Source: Bacteroidota bacterium
GTDB lineage: Bacteria; Bacteroidota; Bacteroidia; Bacteroidales; JAGNHN01
Direction of reading: 5' to 3'
NCBI GenBank assembly: GCA_022710185.1
Contig: JAKLHK010000015.1
Location: forward strand, 1-64,000
Length of the DNA: 64,000 bases
In this document: piece after piece, positions 53,716 to 62,731 of the stretch
Layout: each line of letters starts with the position of its first letter
How positions within the stretch are numbered: the first letter of the stretch is position 1
Program-made: the position numbers and the translations under genes
Notes under the pieces: generated by a model
The model's database searches: none
What the model saw: the letters and a program-made list of their open reading frames with translations, nothing else
Told to the model about the DNA's origin: nothing

Positions 53716-55563
53716 ATGGGTCAAAGACCAGGTCAAGTTATTGAACTTGAAGATGTTGTCATTCGATTCGCGGGAGACTCCGGGGATGGCATGCAGCTCA
53801 CGGGCTCGCTGTTCTCCGATGCCGCCGCACAGGAGGGTAATGTTTTCGCTACCTTCCCCGACTATCCCGCGGAGATCCGCGCCCCTCAGGGGACCGTGGC
53901 CGGGGTTTCAGGATATCAGGTACACATCGGCTCCAAACCGATCCATACCTCAGGGGATCTTGCAGATGTGCTGGTGGCCATGAACCCGGCTTCCCTGAAG
54001 TCCAACCTGAAATGGACCAAGAAGGGCGGGATCATCATCGTGGATACCGATGCCTTCAACGACAAGGGTTTTGAACGGGCCGGATATGCGAAGGACCCGC
54101 TGGAGAGCGGAGAACTCGATGGCTACCGCGTGATCAGGGCCCCCATCACCAACCTGGTGAGGGAGAGCGTGAAGGACCTGGGAGTGGACCATAAAGTCGC
54201 TGGCAAGTCCAGGAACATGTTCGCCCTGGGCATGCTCTACTACCTCTTCAATATCAATATGGAAACCACGATGAGCTTCTTCGAGAAGAAGTTCAGGTCC
54301 AACCCCCTCATCGTGGAGGCCAACCGCAGGGTACTGACCGCAGGGTACGATTACGCCGACACCATTGAGGTAATCTCCAATACCTTCAATGTGGCCCCGG
54401 CCCCGCTGAACACCGGAACCTACCGCAACCTCACGGGCAACCAGGCTACGGCCTGGGGTTTCATGGCCGCTGCGGAAAAGGCCGGACGCCAGATCTTCCT
54501 GGGATCCTACCCCATTACCCCGGCTACGGAAATCCTGCAGGAACTTTCGTATCATAAACAGTTCGGAGTCAAGGTGTTTCAGGCAGAGGACGAAATCGCC
54601 GGGATCACTTCGGCCATCGGGGCTTCGTATACCGGCTCCATCGCGGTCACCACCACCTCGGGCCCGGGCCTCTCGCTCAAAAGCGAAGCCATCGGCCTGG
54701 CCGTGATGACCGAACTGCCCCTGGTGATCGTCGACGTGCAGCGCGGAGGCCCATCCACGGGACTTCCCACCAAATCAGAGCAGTCGGACCTGCTCCAGGC
54801 CCTCTACGGCCGCAATGGGGAAGCCCCGGTCATCATCATCGCCGCACAAAGCTCAGGCGATTGCTTCTACGCCGCATTCGAAGCTACCAAACTGTCGCTC
54901 GAGCACATGACCCCCGTCATCCTGCTTACCGACGGTTACCTCGCCAACGGGTCGGAAATGTTCCGCATCCCCTCCATGAAAGATATGCCTGCAATCCATC
55001 CTCCCATTGCCCAGGCGAACGATCCTGACTACAAACCTTACCTCCGCGATGAGGAAAAGCTACGCAGGCAGTGGGCCGTTCCAGGCACCGAAGGCCTCAG
55101 GCACAGGGTAGGCGGATTGGAGAAATGGGACATTACTGGCCATGTATCCCACGACCCCCTCAACCATCAGCGCATGTGCGAACTGCGCGAGGAGAAGGTG
55201 AACCGGGTGGCCAACTTCATCCCTAAACAGGAGGTGGTCGGACCCGAAGAAAACGACCTGCTCGTGGTGAGCTGGGGCGGCACCCGTGGGGTAATCCTCG
55301 AAGCCGTGCAGCAGATGCAGGCCGAAGGCAAAAAGGTGAGTATGATGCACCTGCGGCATATTTACCCCCTGCCGCTCAATGTGGAAGAGATCCTGGGCCG
55401 CTACAAAAAGATCATTGTCTGCGAACTGAACCTTGGCCAACTCGTGAAATACCTCAAGATCAACTTCCCTCAGTATAAGTATCATCAGCTCAACAAGATC
55501 CAGGGACTGCCATTCATGGTCAAGGAACTTGTGGACGCATGCAACGCCCTTTTGGAGGATTGA
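53716..55563 (+). CDS. korA: 2-oxoacid:ferredoxin oxidoreductase, alpha (fused gamma-alpha) subunit
   Basis: A 615-residue subunit: an N-terminal gamma domain (VVIRFAGDSGDGMQLTGSLFSDAA, residues about 14-190) fused to the pyrimidine-binding alpha domain (GNQATAWGFMAAAEKAGRQIFLGSYPITPATEILQEL, TTTSGPGLSLKSEAIGLAVMTELPLVIVDVQRGGPSTGLPTKSEQSDLLQA). The domain order and motifs fit 2-oxoglutarate:ferredoxin oxidoreductase. It makes succinyl-CoA and reduced ferredoxin (or runs in reverse). korB follows after five bases. The chosen start fits the family and lies just after a TACCTTTG box. Confidence 0.93.
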   Translation: MGQRPGQVIELEDVVIRFAGDSGDGMQLTGSLFSDAAAQEGNVFATFPDYPAEIRAPQGTVAGVSGYQVHIGSKPIHTSGDLADVLVAMNPASLKSNLKWTKKGGIIIVDTDAFNDKGFERAGYAKDPLESGELDGYRVIRAPITNLVRESVKDLGVDHKVAGKSRNMFALGMLYYLFNINMETTMSFFEKKFRSNPLIVEANRRVLTAGYDYADTIEVISNTFNVAPAPLNTGTYRNLTGNQATAWGFMAAAEKAGRQIFLGSYPITPATEILQELSYHKQFGVKVFQAEDEIAGITSAIGASYTGSIAVTTTSGPGLSLKSEAIGLAVMTELPLVIVDVQRGGPSTGLPTKSEQSDLLQALYGRNGEAPVIIIAAQSSGDCFYAAFEATKLSLEHMTPVILLTDGYLANGSEMFRIPSMKDMPAIHPPIAQANDPDYKPYLRDEEKLRRQWAVPGTEGLRHRVGGLEKWDITGHVSHDPLNHQRMCELREEKVNRVANFIPKQEVVGPEENDLLVVSWGGTRGVILEAVQQMQAEGKKVSMMHLRHIYPLPLNVEEILGRYKKIIVCELNLGQLVKYLKINFPQYKYHQLNKIQGLPFMVKELVDACNALLED

Positions 55564-55568
55564 AAGCC

Positions 55569-56600
55569 ATGGAAGGACAGATCAAAACCCAACCCGTTCA
55601 GCTGACCAAGGATGATTTCGTCAGCGATCAGATGGTAAAGTGGTGCCCCGGTTGCGGTGACCATGCCATTCTGCATTCTGTGGAGAAGGTATTCCCGGAA
55701 CTCGGGATCCCCAAGGAAAACTTTGTGGTGGTTTCCGGCATCGGATGCTCCTCCCGCTTCCCGTATTATATGAACACCTACGGCATCCACGGCATCCACG
55801 GCCGCGCCGCCGCCATCGCCAGCGGGGTGAAGATCTCCAACCCGGAGCTCAGCGTCTGGATGATCACCGGCGACGGGGACTGTATGGCCATCGGGGGGAA
55901 CCACTTCATCCATGTGCTCCGCAGGAACCTCGACATCAATATCCTGCTGTTCAACAACAAGATCTACGGCCTCACCAAGGGGCAGTATTCGCCCACCACC
56001 CCCATGGGTTCGGTTACCAAAACCTCGCCCCAGGGGACCATCGAGCACCCCTTCAATCCCGGCGAACTCGTCATCGGGGCCCAGGGCACTTTCTTTGCCC
56101 GGGTATTGGATACCAACCCCAAAATGATGACCGACATCTTCATGGATGCCGCCAGGCATAAAGGGACCTCCCTGGTGGAAGTGCTGCAGAACTGCGTGAT
56201 CTTCAATAATAAGGTGCACGACCTGATCACCAACAAGGCCACCAAGGACGACAACACCATCATCCTGGAAGAAGGCAAGCCGATGATCTTCGGCAAAGAC
56301 AACGACAAGGGCATCCGCCTCAACGGCCTCGCCCTCGAGGTAGTCCGGCTGGGGGAAAACGGCATAACGGAAAAGGACCTGCTGGTGCACGATCCCGACC
56401 ATTCCGATACCGGTATCCAGATGATGATCGCCGGGATGACCCCTCCGGCCTTCCCTATGGCCCTCGGAGTGATCCGCAGGGTAAAACAAGTCACTTACGA
56501 GGTATTGCTTGAAAACCAGATCGCCCACGCCAGGGAAACATCTCCCATCAAAAATATGGACGACCTCCTGCGCAGCGGCAATACCTGGTCAGTGGAATAA
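55569..56600 (+). CDS. korB: 2-oxoacid:ferredoxin oxidoreductase, beta subunit
   Basis: A 343-residue TPP-binding subunit. WCPGCGDHAILHSVEKVF (about residues 25-42) holds the first Cys pair of the usual cluster/TPP region; GIGCSSRFPYYMNTYGIHGIHGRAAAIASGVK and WMITGDGDCMAIGGNHFIHVLRRNLDINILLFNNKIYGLTKGQYSPTTP are the substrate and TPP-Mg motifs. The latter, GDGD...NNKIYGLTKGQ, is standard for KorB. The ATG at 55569 is six bases after korA. A terminator follows 29 bases after the stop. Confidence 0.94.
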   Translation: MEGQIKTQPVQLTKDDFVSDQMVKWCPGCGDHAILHSVEKVFPELGIPKENFVVVSGIGCSSRFPYYMNTYGIHGIHGRAAAIASGVKISNPELSVWMITGDGDCMAIGGNHFIHVLRRNLDINILLFNNKIYGLTKGQYSPTTPMGSVTKTSPQGTIEHPFNPGELVIGAQGTFFARVLDTNPKMMTDIFMDAARHKGTSLVEVLQNCVIFNNKVHDLITNKATKDDNTIILEEGKPMIFGKDNDKGIRLNGLALEVVRLGENGITEKDLLVHDPDHSDTGIQMMIAGMTPPAFPMALGVIRRVKQVTYEVLLENQIAHARETSPIKNMDDLLRSGNTWSVE

Positions 56601-56629
56601 AGACCCAAAACCAATCTTCTATATCCCAG

Positions 56630-56656
56630 CCCGGGCCGTGAGGTCCGGGTTTTTTA
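56630..56656 (+). terminator. Rho-independent terminator after korB
   Basis: CCCGGGCC pairs with GGTCCGGG (eight pairs, one G-U) around GTGA, then six Ts. It ends the korAB transcript. Confidence 0.88.
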
Positions 56657-56680
56657 TTGAAGTGAGTAGAAGTGATGGAA

Positions 56681-56731
56681 GTTGTCCGTAGGCTTTGCCT
56701 GCGGACAGGATAAATGGGAGGCTTTGCCTGC
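56681..56731. repeat. Paired hairpin words in an intergenic spacer
   Basis: GTCCGTAGGC-TTT-GCCTGCGGAC forms a ten-pair stem with a three-base loop, and a second copy of the core AGGCTTTGCCTGCG follows about 30 bases on. It lies between two convergent genes. It could be a short repetitive extragenic element; no function is supported. Confidence 0.5.
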
Positions 56732-56794
56732 GCAAAAAAATACAGGTTGAAGTGTTAGGGGGCAAGCTGGCGTAACATCGCGAGCCCCCAACGG

Positions 56795-59173
56795 CTATTT
56801 TCGAGACCAGATACGCACGCTAAGCCCATCAATCATCACCTCCTCTTCTCCCGTATTCCAGAAGAACACGCTGAGCTTTGCACCGGGAATTCCTTTACGG
56901 AAGTCGACTATGCTGATCATGTGATTCCAGTGGCGGCGATCGATCAGTTGATCATCAATGGAAGTTCCCTTCCAACGGACATTGCCTTCCGGGCCATCCA
57001 CCGAGATCACCAGCATAACCTTGCCGCGTCCGCGGTAATCCGGGGCCTTCACCCAGCCTTCGGCCTGTATCCTGAGTTCATCGGCATCCAGGGGGTCGAG
57101 GGGCAAACTGAAGGCTGGGGAGAACGCACCGCCGGGGAGGCGGATCCCTGTGCGGCCATCCATCCCGGCATCAGCAGAAAAATACGGTTCACCTCCTGTC
57201 CAGGGTGGAGCCAGGGGTTCACCGGGGTTCAGCTGGCTTTGAAGCAATAAGCTATCGGTATTCTCATCCAAAGGGCCGAAGAAGGAACGCATACCGCCGG
57301 AACCCTCAGGCCAACCCAGGGTTTCCCATCGAATTCCTATGCTGTCCGTCATCAGATGCTGTCCCGAGGCCCTGAACAGGATGCGCTCAACCTGCCGTTG
57401 CGCTCCGGTCCGGCACAGGTAGGGAGTAATCCAAAGCCCATCGGCAGCATTCCCGGGAACGATGCGGTACTTGTGCACACTGCCGTCATCCAGCCCCAGG
57501 TAGATCCAGAACTGCTCATCCTTGTACAGGAAACTTTTTAGCCTGCGCATCAGGGTTTTTGGGATATGGACCCTGGCCCTGAGCTGATCCGCTCCGGTTT
57601 CCGGCAAAGGGATCCATTGTCCCCAGGCAGCCTTGAGCAACCCCAGCTCCCGGTGTTGAAGGGTAATGGGCGCACCACGGTGCTCCAGCAGCAGGAAACG
57701 ATCGTCCTGCATCAGGAAGCGGTAATGCGTCATCACCGTTTCCAGCGTTCTGGGCTCGTCGTTCAGCAGATAGCGCTGGTCGATGCTGTTGAACATCCCT
57801 CCGTTGAGGTCTGGTGTGGACTTCTGCAACTCCCACAGGATGAAACGCGGGGCTTCCTCCGACCGGAAATGTTCCGCATTCTGCTCGTCGAGCCACGGTG
57901 TATAGGCGGCATAGCTCTGGATCACGACCCTCGGTTTCCAGTTCAGTCCGTTGGCGGCTATGATGGAATAGTCCCAGGGATACACATCCACAGTGGATTT
58001 CCCGATGGCCTGGCGCATATCGTGGCCCAGCCGCTGCCCGGCAATGGCTGCCTCGCTGGCCTCCCTGGCCTGCCGGCGGATGCCCCCGGGATCGCTCAGC
58101 CAGGCCTGAAGGTTCCAGGGGCCGTTCAGCTCATATCGTGCCGGCTCGAAGTGCAGGGCGTTGGGCATGTTCAGGCTGAACACCAGCAGTGCGCCCACTG
58201 CCAGCAAGGACTTCCATACCCTGCGCCCGGGCAGGAAAAGAAGCCACAGCAGCAGGACAAGGGAGAGTGAAATAAAGAAACTCCTGACATGATAGACGTC
58301 TTCCCTGGCCATACCGTGCTTCCAGAACGCAAAGAGGGGGAAGCCTGCCAAAGCCCAGTAGAAAATGGCCCTGGGGCCGGTGTCTATGATGACTAAAGCC
58401 GTTATAAGCAGGAAGAACGCGCCCAGCACCCACCAGTCGTTCTGAGGGTAAAGGGAGGCAGCGGAGGAGTTGTCCTGGGCCAGGTGCCATATCCCCAGGA
58501 GGTAGCGGGGAAGGCCCCACGGACTTCCGTAGAGCCCAACCCAGAGGATCAGCACCGCCAGGCCCATGAGCCCCAGGTCGCGGAGCGTAGTGCGCCAGCT
58601 CCGGAAGCGCAGGTACTGGTAAAGAAGGAAGCCGCCCGTGATGACGCCACCCATCACCGCAGTATACGATTTCACGAAGAGGGCCAGGGCCGTGAGCACG
58701 AACCCGCCGTACTTAAACCCCTCCCGGCCTGTGTGGTAATAAACGAGATAGCAGAGCAGCAGTACGCTCATCAGCAGGTGATGAAAGCCCGCAGTGAAGG
58801 AGACTGCGAAGCTCAGGGCGAAGGCCCCCAGCCAACGCAAGTCGCGGCCGGGCCCCGGCAACAGGCGGAACAGGCCCAGCAACAGGCTGACTTTGAGCAT
58901 GGCGTTCACCGTCAGGGTCGCCAGGATGTTGAAATACAGGGGATAAGTCAGGAAGGCCAAAGGGCCATGGGGAAAGATGATGTGTTCCCCCAGGCCGGGA
59001 TCGATCGCAATGAGATAGTTGAATACCCAGGAGAGCGGGGGATCGATGCCGGTGGAAAAGGCATAGTCGTTGGCCGGGAAGGTCCATACGAGCAGCATAA
59101 GGGAGAGGGCCGCGCCCTTGAGCACTTCGGCCAGCATGCTGAGGCGGTTATGTCGGAGGTCCCTCATAATCAT
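56795..59173 (-). CDS. Large uncharacterised membrane protein, glycosyltransferase-like topology
   Basis: A 792-residue protein. The first 370 residues hold about ten hydrophobic helices with a long first loop (DYAFSTGIDPPLSWVFNYLIAIDPGLGEHIIFPHGPLAFLTYP) whose acidic and His residues recall GT-C enzymes. Residues 380-520 form a soluble region with VYPWDYSIIAANGLNWKPRVVIQSYAAYTPWLDEQNAEHF; the C-terminal 200 residues look like a jelly-roll (LRIQAEGWVKAPDYRGRGKVMLVISVDG). I do not recognise a characterised family; a polyprenyl-sugar transferase is a guess. Start at 59173 overlaps the preceding gene's stop as ATGA. Confidence 0.7.
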   Translation of the reverse strand: MIMRDLRHNRLSMLAEVLKGAALSLMLLVWTFPANDYAFSTGIDPPLSWVFNYLIAIDPGLGEHIIFPHGPLAFLTYPLYFNILATLTVNAMLKVSLLLGLFRLLPGPGRDLRWLGAFALSFAVSFTAGFHHLLMSVLLLCYLVYYHTGREGFKYGGFVLTALALFVKSYTAVMGGVITGGFLLYQYLRFRSWRTTLRDLGLMGLAVLILWVGLYGSPWGLPRYLLGIWHLAQDNSSAASLYPQNDWWVLGAFFLLITALVIIDTGPRAIFYWALAGFPLFAFWKHGMAREDVYHVRSFFISLSLVLLLWLLFLPGRRVWKSLLAVGALLVFSLNMPNALHFEPARYELNGPWNLQAWLSDPGGIRRQAREASEAAIAGQRLGHDMRQAIGKSTVDVYPWDYSIIAANGLNWKPRVVIQSYAAYTPWLDEQNAEHFRSEEAPRFILWELQKSTPDLNGGMFNSIDQRYLLNDEPRTLETVMTHYRFLMQDDRFLLLEHRGAPITLQHRELGLLKAAWGQWIPLPETGADQLRARVHIPKTLMRRLKSFLYKDEQFWIYLGLDDGSVHKYRIVPGNAADGLWITPYLCRTGAQRQVERILFRASGQHLMTDSIGIRWETLGWPEGSGGMRSFFGPLDENTDSLLLQSQLNPGEPLAPPWTGGEPYFSADAGMDGRTGIRLPGGAFSPAFSLPLDPLDADELRIQAEGWVKAPDYRGRGKVMLVISVDGPEGNVRWKGTSIDDQLIDRRHWNHMISIVDFRKGIPGAKLSVFFWNTGEEEVMIDGLSVRIWSRK

Positions 59174-60063
59174 CCGATGACGATCTGTGCGCTGAGCCAG
59201 CTCCTGTACGCTGCGATCAGCCACAGGGCGAGAAGCACCATGCACCAGCGGATTCGCGGGCTCAGGGGAGGGGCATAAAGTTTGGCCCGCGGATCCTCTG
59301 GGTCTATGGTTCCCTGGGCATCCAGAAAGACAGCCTCCAGGTCCTGTTCGTGCAGGGAACGGCTGTGCGTGACCAGGGAGGCGATCAGCAGGAGGGGCGT
59401 GCCCAGCAGGATCAGATCGTGCAGGGGCAGGACCGGAAGCCGCAGGGCCAGCATGATCAGGCTGCCCATAAGCCAGGGTACCAGGAAGCGGCTGAAGTAA
59501 AACAGGGGACGATCACTCCCCCGGATATACCAAAGGGATGGGGCACTGCGCAGACCGATCGGGGTAAAGAGTATGCCCGCCAGCCCCAGCGCGAAGAGCG
59601 CCAGCAATGCGATGAAGAAACGGGCGGTCTCGTTCATGTACACCCATTTGGCAAACCAGGCGAAGCCCGAGGAGGTGAGCACCCCGGCCAGGATACTTCC
59701 CAAAGCAAGGTTGATCCCATGAAAGGCGATCCAGAAGAAGAGGTCGCGGCGGACCACCTCACGGCCACTCAGGCTGAGTGACCATCCGGCGAAGGCGAAA
59801 CCGGCCAGCAGGCAGGCCGCGGGCCCTGACACGAAGATCATCCGGATGGCATCAGCAGTCCAGAGGGTAGAGTAGTTGCTGATGGGAAAGCGTAAGCCCT
59901 GCAGGTCGAAGGTGATGGGAATGTGATAGGCGGAGGCCACCAGTACAGTGACGCCGCTGTGCAGGCCCTGGATGAGCAACAGACCAATAAGGTAACTGGC
60001 CACGCTGTTCAGCAGCAGAACGGGATAGGGCCCCAGGCCCCCGGTGCGTGGGGATCGTTCCAT
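59170..60063 (-). CDS. Uncharacterised polytopic membrane protein
   Basis: A 297-residue protein with six or seven hydrophobic helices and a cytosolic-looking C-terminal stretch (HSRSLHEQDLEAVFLDAQGTIDPEDPRAKLY, about 230-262) before a final helix. No family recognised. It is coupled to the larger membrane protein by a four-base ATGA overlap, so the two probably act together, perhaps in surface glycan or lipid handling, which is inference. It starts 52 bases after the LamG/dockerin-like gene stops on the same strand. Confidence 0.7.
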   Translation of the reverse strand: MERSPRTGGLGPYPVLLLNSVASYLIGLLLIQGLHSGVTVLVASAYHIPITFDLQGLRFPISNYSTLWTADAIRMIFVSGPAACLLAGFAFAGWSLSLSGREVVRRDLFFWIAFHGINLALGSILAGVLTSSGFAWFAKWVYMNETARFFIALLALFALGLAGILFTPIGLRSAPSLWYIRGSDRPLFYFSRFLVPWLMGSLIMLALRLPVLPLHDLILLGTPLLLIASLVTHSRSLHEQDLEAVFLDAQGTIDPEDPRAKLYAPPLSPRIRWCMVLLALWLIAAYRSWLSAQIVIG

Positions 60064-60115
60064 GCCAGCTTATACCTCGTTCATCGGATACGGTTACACG
60101 CCATGCCTTCCGGGA

Positions 60116-62614
60116 TCAGGGGAAAAGGGAGCCGTTGACATCGCCCGTCATCAGCCCCTGCAGCAGCAGCTGGGTCACGTCCTGCTGGCCAACAACCACT
60201 GGCAGGGCCCCGAACACCCATTCCCCGGCGGGAAAAGAGGGGATGAGCTGGGCAAAGCGCCGGGCTACCATCAGGGCATCGGTGGCATTCACGCTGCCGT
60301 CAGCGTTCACATCGGCGGCCTGCAGCTGCAGGCTGTCCAGCAAATGCAGCCCGCTGAAGCTGCGGGCGATCAGCAGGGCATCGGTCGCGTTCACTGCGCC
60401 TTCTGCACCCGTGAGTTCATGCATGGCCTGGAGTACATGAAGTCCCGTATCCGGCCAGGGATGAATGAAGCTGCCGTCCGCCACGGTGTTCAGCACCAGG
60501 GTGTCGCCCCCGGGCCCCACCACCCTCACCCTGGCCGAAGGCAGGGGGGGCAGCAGGGGATGGTGGTAGGCCACCCTGCCGCTGAACCCTGTGGGATCCA
60601 GGTGGAGCAGGAAGCGCACAGTGCTGTCACCGGCGGCGCTGCTGAATGCGTATGACGGAGTAGAACGCAGGTCGGTGAAGGAATGGGTAAAAAGGTCTTC
60701 CAGCCATATCCTGGCGCTGTTCCCCAATCCCGTGCACGCCTGCAATTGAAGGCTGTGGCCCCCGGGCGCTGCGGCATCCAGCGCCAGAGGGACCGCCAGG
60801 GAGTCCAGGAAGCTCCCCAGGTCATTCACGGCCATGGGGGTTTCCAGGCTGTCGGGGGCCAGGGTCCAAAGCTGGGGGACATTGGCGCTGCCGGAGAAGA
60901 GCTTGCTGGCATCGCGCAGGGGATCGTAGCCGGGGTTCCATTCACCGTCGAAGTTCATTCGGGCCTCATCGTAGAACCCGCTGGAATCGTGGCTCACCCT
61001 GAGGCAGAAGCCCGGAAAGCCTGGGTTGGAAACATTCCCCGCCGGGGCGTGCACGCGCACGGCATCGCGGAAGGTCACCTGGCCCTGGGATACCCCTGGA
61101 TCGACCCTGACGAAGAACCCCTGCATGGGCGGGATGAAGGCGCTGCCCCCGTTCACCCCGCTGCCGTTCACAAAGGTCCGGTAGTTCTGCTGCTGTGGAT
61201 CGTAAACATACAGGGCGCTGCCGATGCCCTGCCGCGTCCATCCTTCCCTGGCCTCCCAGTCGATGCCCGAAGGGTAAGGATTGCCGATAAAATTGAACCC
61301 CCGGTAGCGGGGATCGGCGGCGGAACGGGTCAGGAGGGCAGTGTTTACCTGCCCTGCGTTCATCAACCCGAAGATGAAGAGGGTATGGTTGCCGGTGGTG
61401 GCGGAAGAGGACCAGGTGGCATAGCCCCGGGTGGGTTGGAGCAGGTTGCCCGAAGAGGTGATGTAATTGCCCCAACCTCCTCCGGGCTCGTTGTAGGGCA
61501 GGAGCCAGAGTCCGGTGAACACCCCGCTGAGGGCCGTGCTTACCGGTGTGGAGAAATGGTGCCAGGTGTCGGCGGTAAGGTATTTGAGGATGGTGGCCGG
61601 CACAGCACTGCTGTACTCTATGAGCGATCCGGTCCCGGAGGGGCCGGATCGCAGGATGATGCCGTCCTGCCCGGGCAGGCTCTGCATCGCTTCGCTGACG
61701 GTGAGCCCGGCCTGGGGGTGGATCTCGATCTCGGCGTCCAGGCTCACAAGTACCGACAGCAGGCTGTCGGCGCCGTAGAGGTCCATGCGATGGTCGAGGC
61801 GAACCCTCGACCAGGGATGCAGGGGGCGGCCCTGCTCCCCTGGCCATACCGAGTCCTGGGCCAGGTCCCCGGCCCTGAGGGTGTGAAATGGCAGGGGGGC
61901 AGTGGATGGACTCCAGGCACTGCCGGGTCCCCCGCTGGTATCCAGACCCCAGAGCAGCCCGTCATTATGCTGTCCCGAACCATCGGCAAGCAGGCTGCCG
62001 CTGTCAGCATCCAATGAGTAACAGGCCGAAAGTCCGGGGGGAACAGGGTTCAGGGGCAGGGGCCGGTGGATGTTGCGCCTCAGTTCTTCCGCACCCAGCG
62101 CCCTCCGCCATACCCTCACCTCGTCCAGGAAGCCCTGAAAACCTGCCTGGGGATCCGTTGACACACCGCCCAGTTCGAGGGGGAGGTTGACGGCATTGCG
62201 GATGTATTCAGCACTGCTGGTAGCGACAGGGATGCCGTCAACCCAGAGGCATAAGGTATTCCCGTCGAAGGTGCCGGCCAGATGATGCCAATGTCCGGTG
62301 TCCAGGGGATGGGGCGACAGGGCCTGATGCATGCCCGTGTCGGCCACCCGGAAGGCGGGGAGGCCATCCAGCAGGTACAGCCCCCAGCTGGAGTCCGACT
62401 TCTGCAGGACGATGCGTTCGCCCGGCGCATGGACCGAGGGCTTCACCCAGGCTTCCATGGTCATCTGGCCGAAGACGCTCAGTTCCAGGGATGCACTGTG
62501 CGGTACGGACACCCCTTGCCCCGGGCCGGTGAACCTCAGGCAGCGGCCGGGCTGGGCGTACAGCAGGGGCATAAGCCATAAGGTCAGCAAAGTAATCAGG
62601 AAGATGCGGCTCAT
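60116..62614 (-). CDS. Secreted LamG-domain protein with dockerin-like repeats
   Basis: An 832-residue exported protein. Signal peptide about 1-20 (IFLITLLTLWLMPLLYAQ). A LamG/concanavalin-like domain (about 22-190) includes MTMEAWVKPSVHAPGERIVLQKSDSSWGLYLL and LGGVSTDPQAGFQGFLDEVRVWRRAL. The middle (about 270-600) is a strand-rich region seen in Bacteroidota surface proteins (PRYRGFNFIGNPYPSGIDW). Near the C-terminus two dockerin-like Ca-binding repeats occur: VNATDALLIARSFSG and ADVNADGSVNATDALMVARRFAQ. No T9SS tail is evident. ATG 62614 gives a clean signal peptide; 62638 is an alternative. Likely a surface or secreted adhesin/structural protein. Confidence 0.78.
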   Translation of the reverse strand: MSRIFLITLLTLWLMPLLYAQPGRCLRFTGPGQGVSVPHSASLELSVFGQMTMEAWVKPSVHAPGERIVLQKSDSSWGLYLLDGLPAFRVADTGMHQALSPHPLDTGHWHHLAGTFDGNTLCLWVDGIPVATSSAEYIRNAVNLPLELGGVSTDPQAGFQGFLDEVRVWRRALGAEELRRNIHRPLPLNPVPPGLSACYSLDADSGSLLADGSGQHNDGLLWGLDTSGGPGSAWSPSTAPLPFHTLRAGDLAQDSVWPGEQGRPLHPWSRVRLDHRMDLYGADSLLSVLVSLDAEIEIHPQAGLTVSEAMQSLPGQDGIILRSGPSGTGSLIEYSSAVPATILKYLTADTWHHFSTPVSTALSGVFTGLWLLPYNEPGGGWGNYITSSGNLLQPTRGYATWSSSATTGNHTLFIFGLMNAGQVNTALLTRSAADPRYRGFNFIGNPYPSGIDWEAREGWTRQGIGSALYVYDPQQQNYRTFVNGSGVNGGSAFIPPMQGFFVRVDPGVSQGQVTFRDAVRVHAPAGNVSNPGFPGFCLRVSHDSSGFYDEARMNFDGEWNPGYDPLRDASKLFSGSANVPQLWTLAPDSLETPMAVNDLGSFLDSLAVPLALDAAAPGGHSLQLQACTGLGNSARIWLEDLFTHSFTDLRSTPSYAFSSAAGDSTVRFLLHLDPTGFSGRVAYHHPLLPPLPSARVRVVGPGGDTLVLNTVADGSFIHPWPDTGLHVLQAMHELTGAEGAVNATDALLIARSFSGLHLLDSLQLQAADVNADGSVNATDALMVARRFAQLIPSFPAGEWVFGALPVVVGQQDVTQLLLQGLMTGDVNGSLFP

Positions 62615-62719
62615 GGGTTGGAACGGTCGGAAGTGCATGAAGATACGAAAAATCGGGGTGCACGGACAAGCCCGCCCTCGCGGCATCATTCAGCCTGACA
62701 GCGGCTATGGGCATTGTGT

Positions 62720-62727
62720 TACCTTTG
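62720..62727 (+). promoter_or_regulatory. -7 box (TACCTTTG) of tilS
   Basis: TACCTTTG five bases before the tilS ATG at 62732, which would give a leaderless or nearly leaderless transcript. It lies in the divergent gap with the LamG/dockerin-like gene. Confidence 0.45.
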
Positions 62728-62731
62728 GGGC

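Noticed and set aside
60116-62614. Possible cellulosome component because of dockerin-like repeats
   Set aside because: No cohesin, scaffoldin or cellulase occurs nearby, and single-motif Ca-binding repeats are common in Bacteroidota surface proteins.
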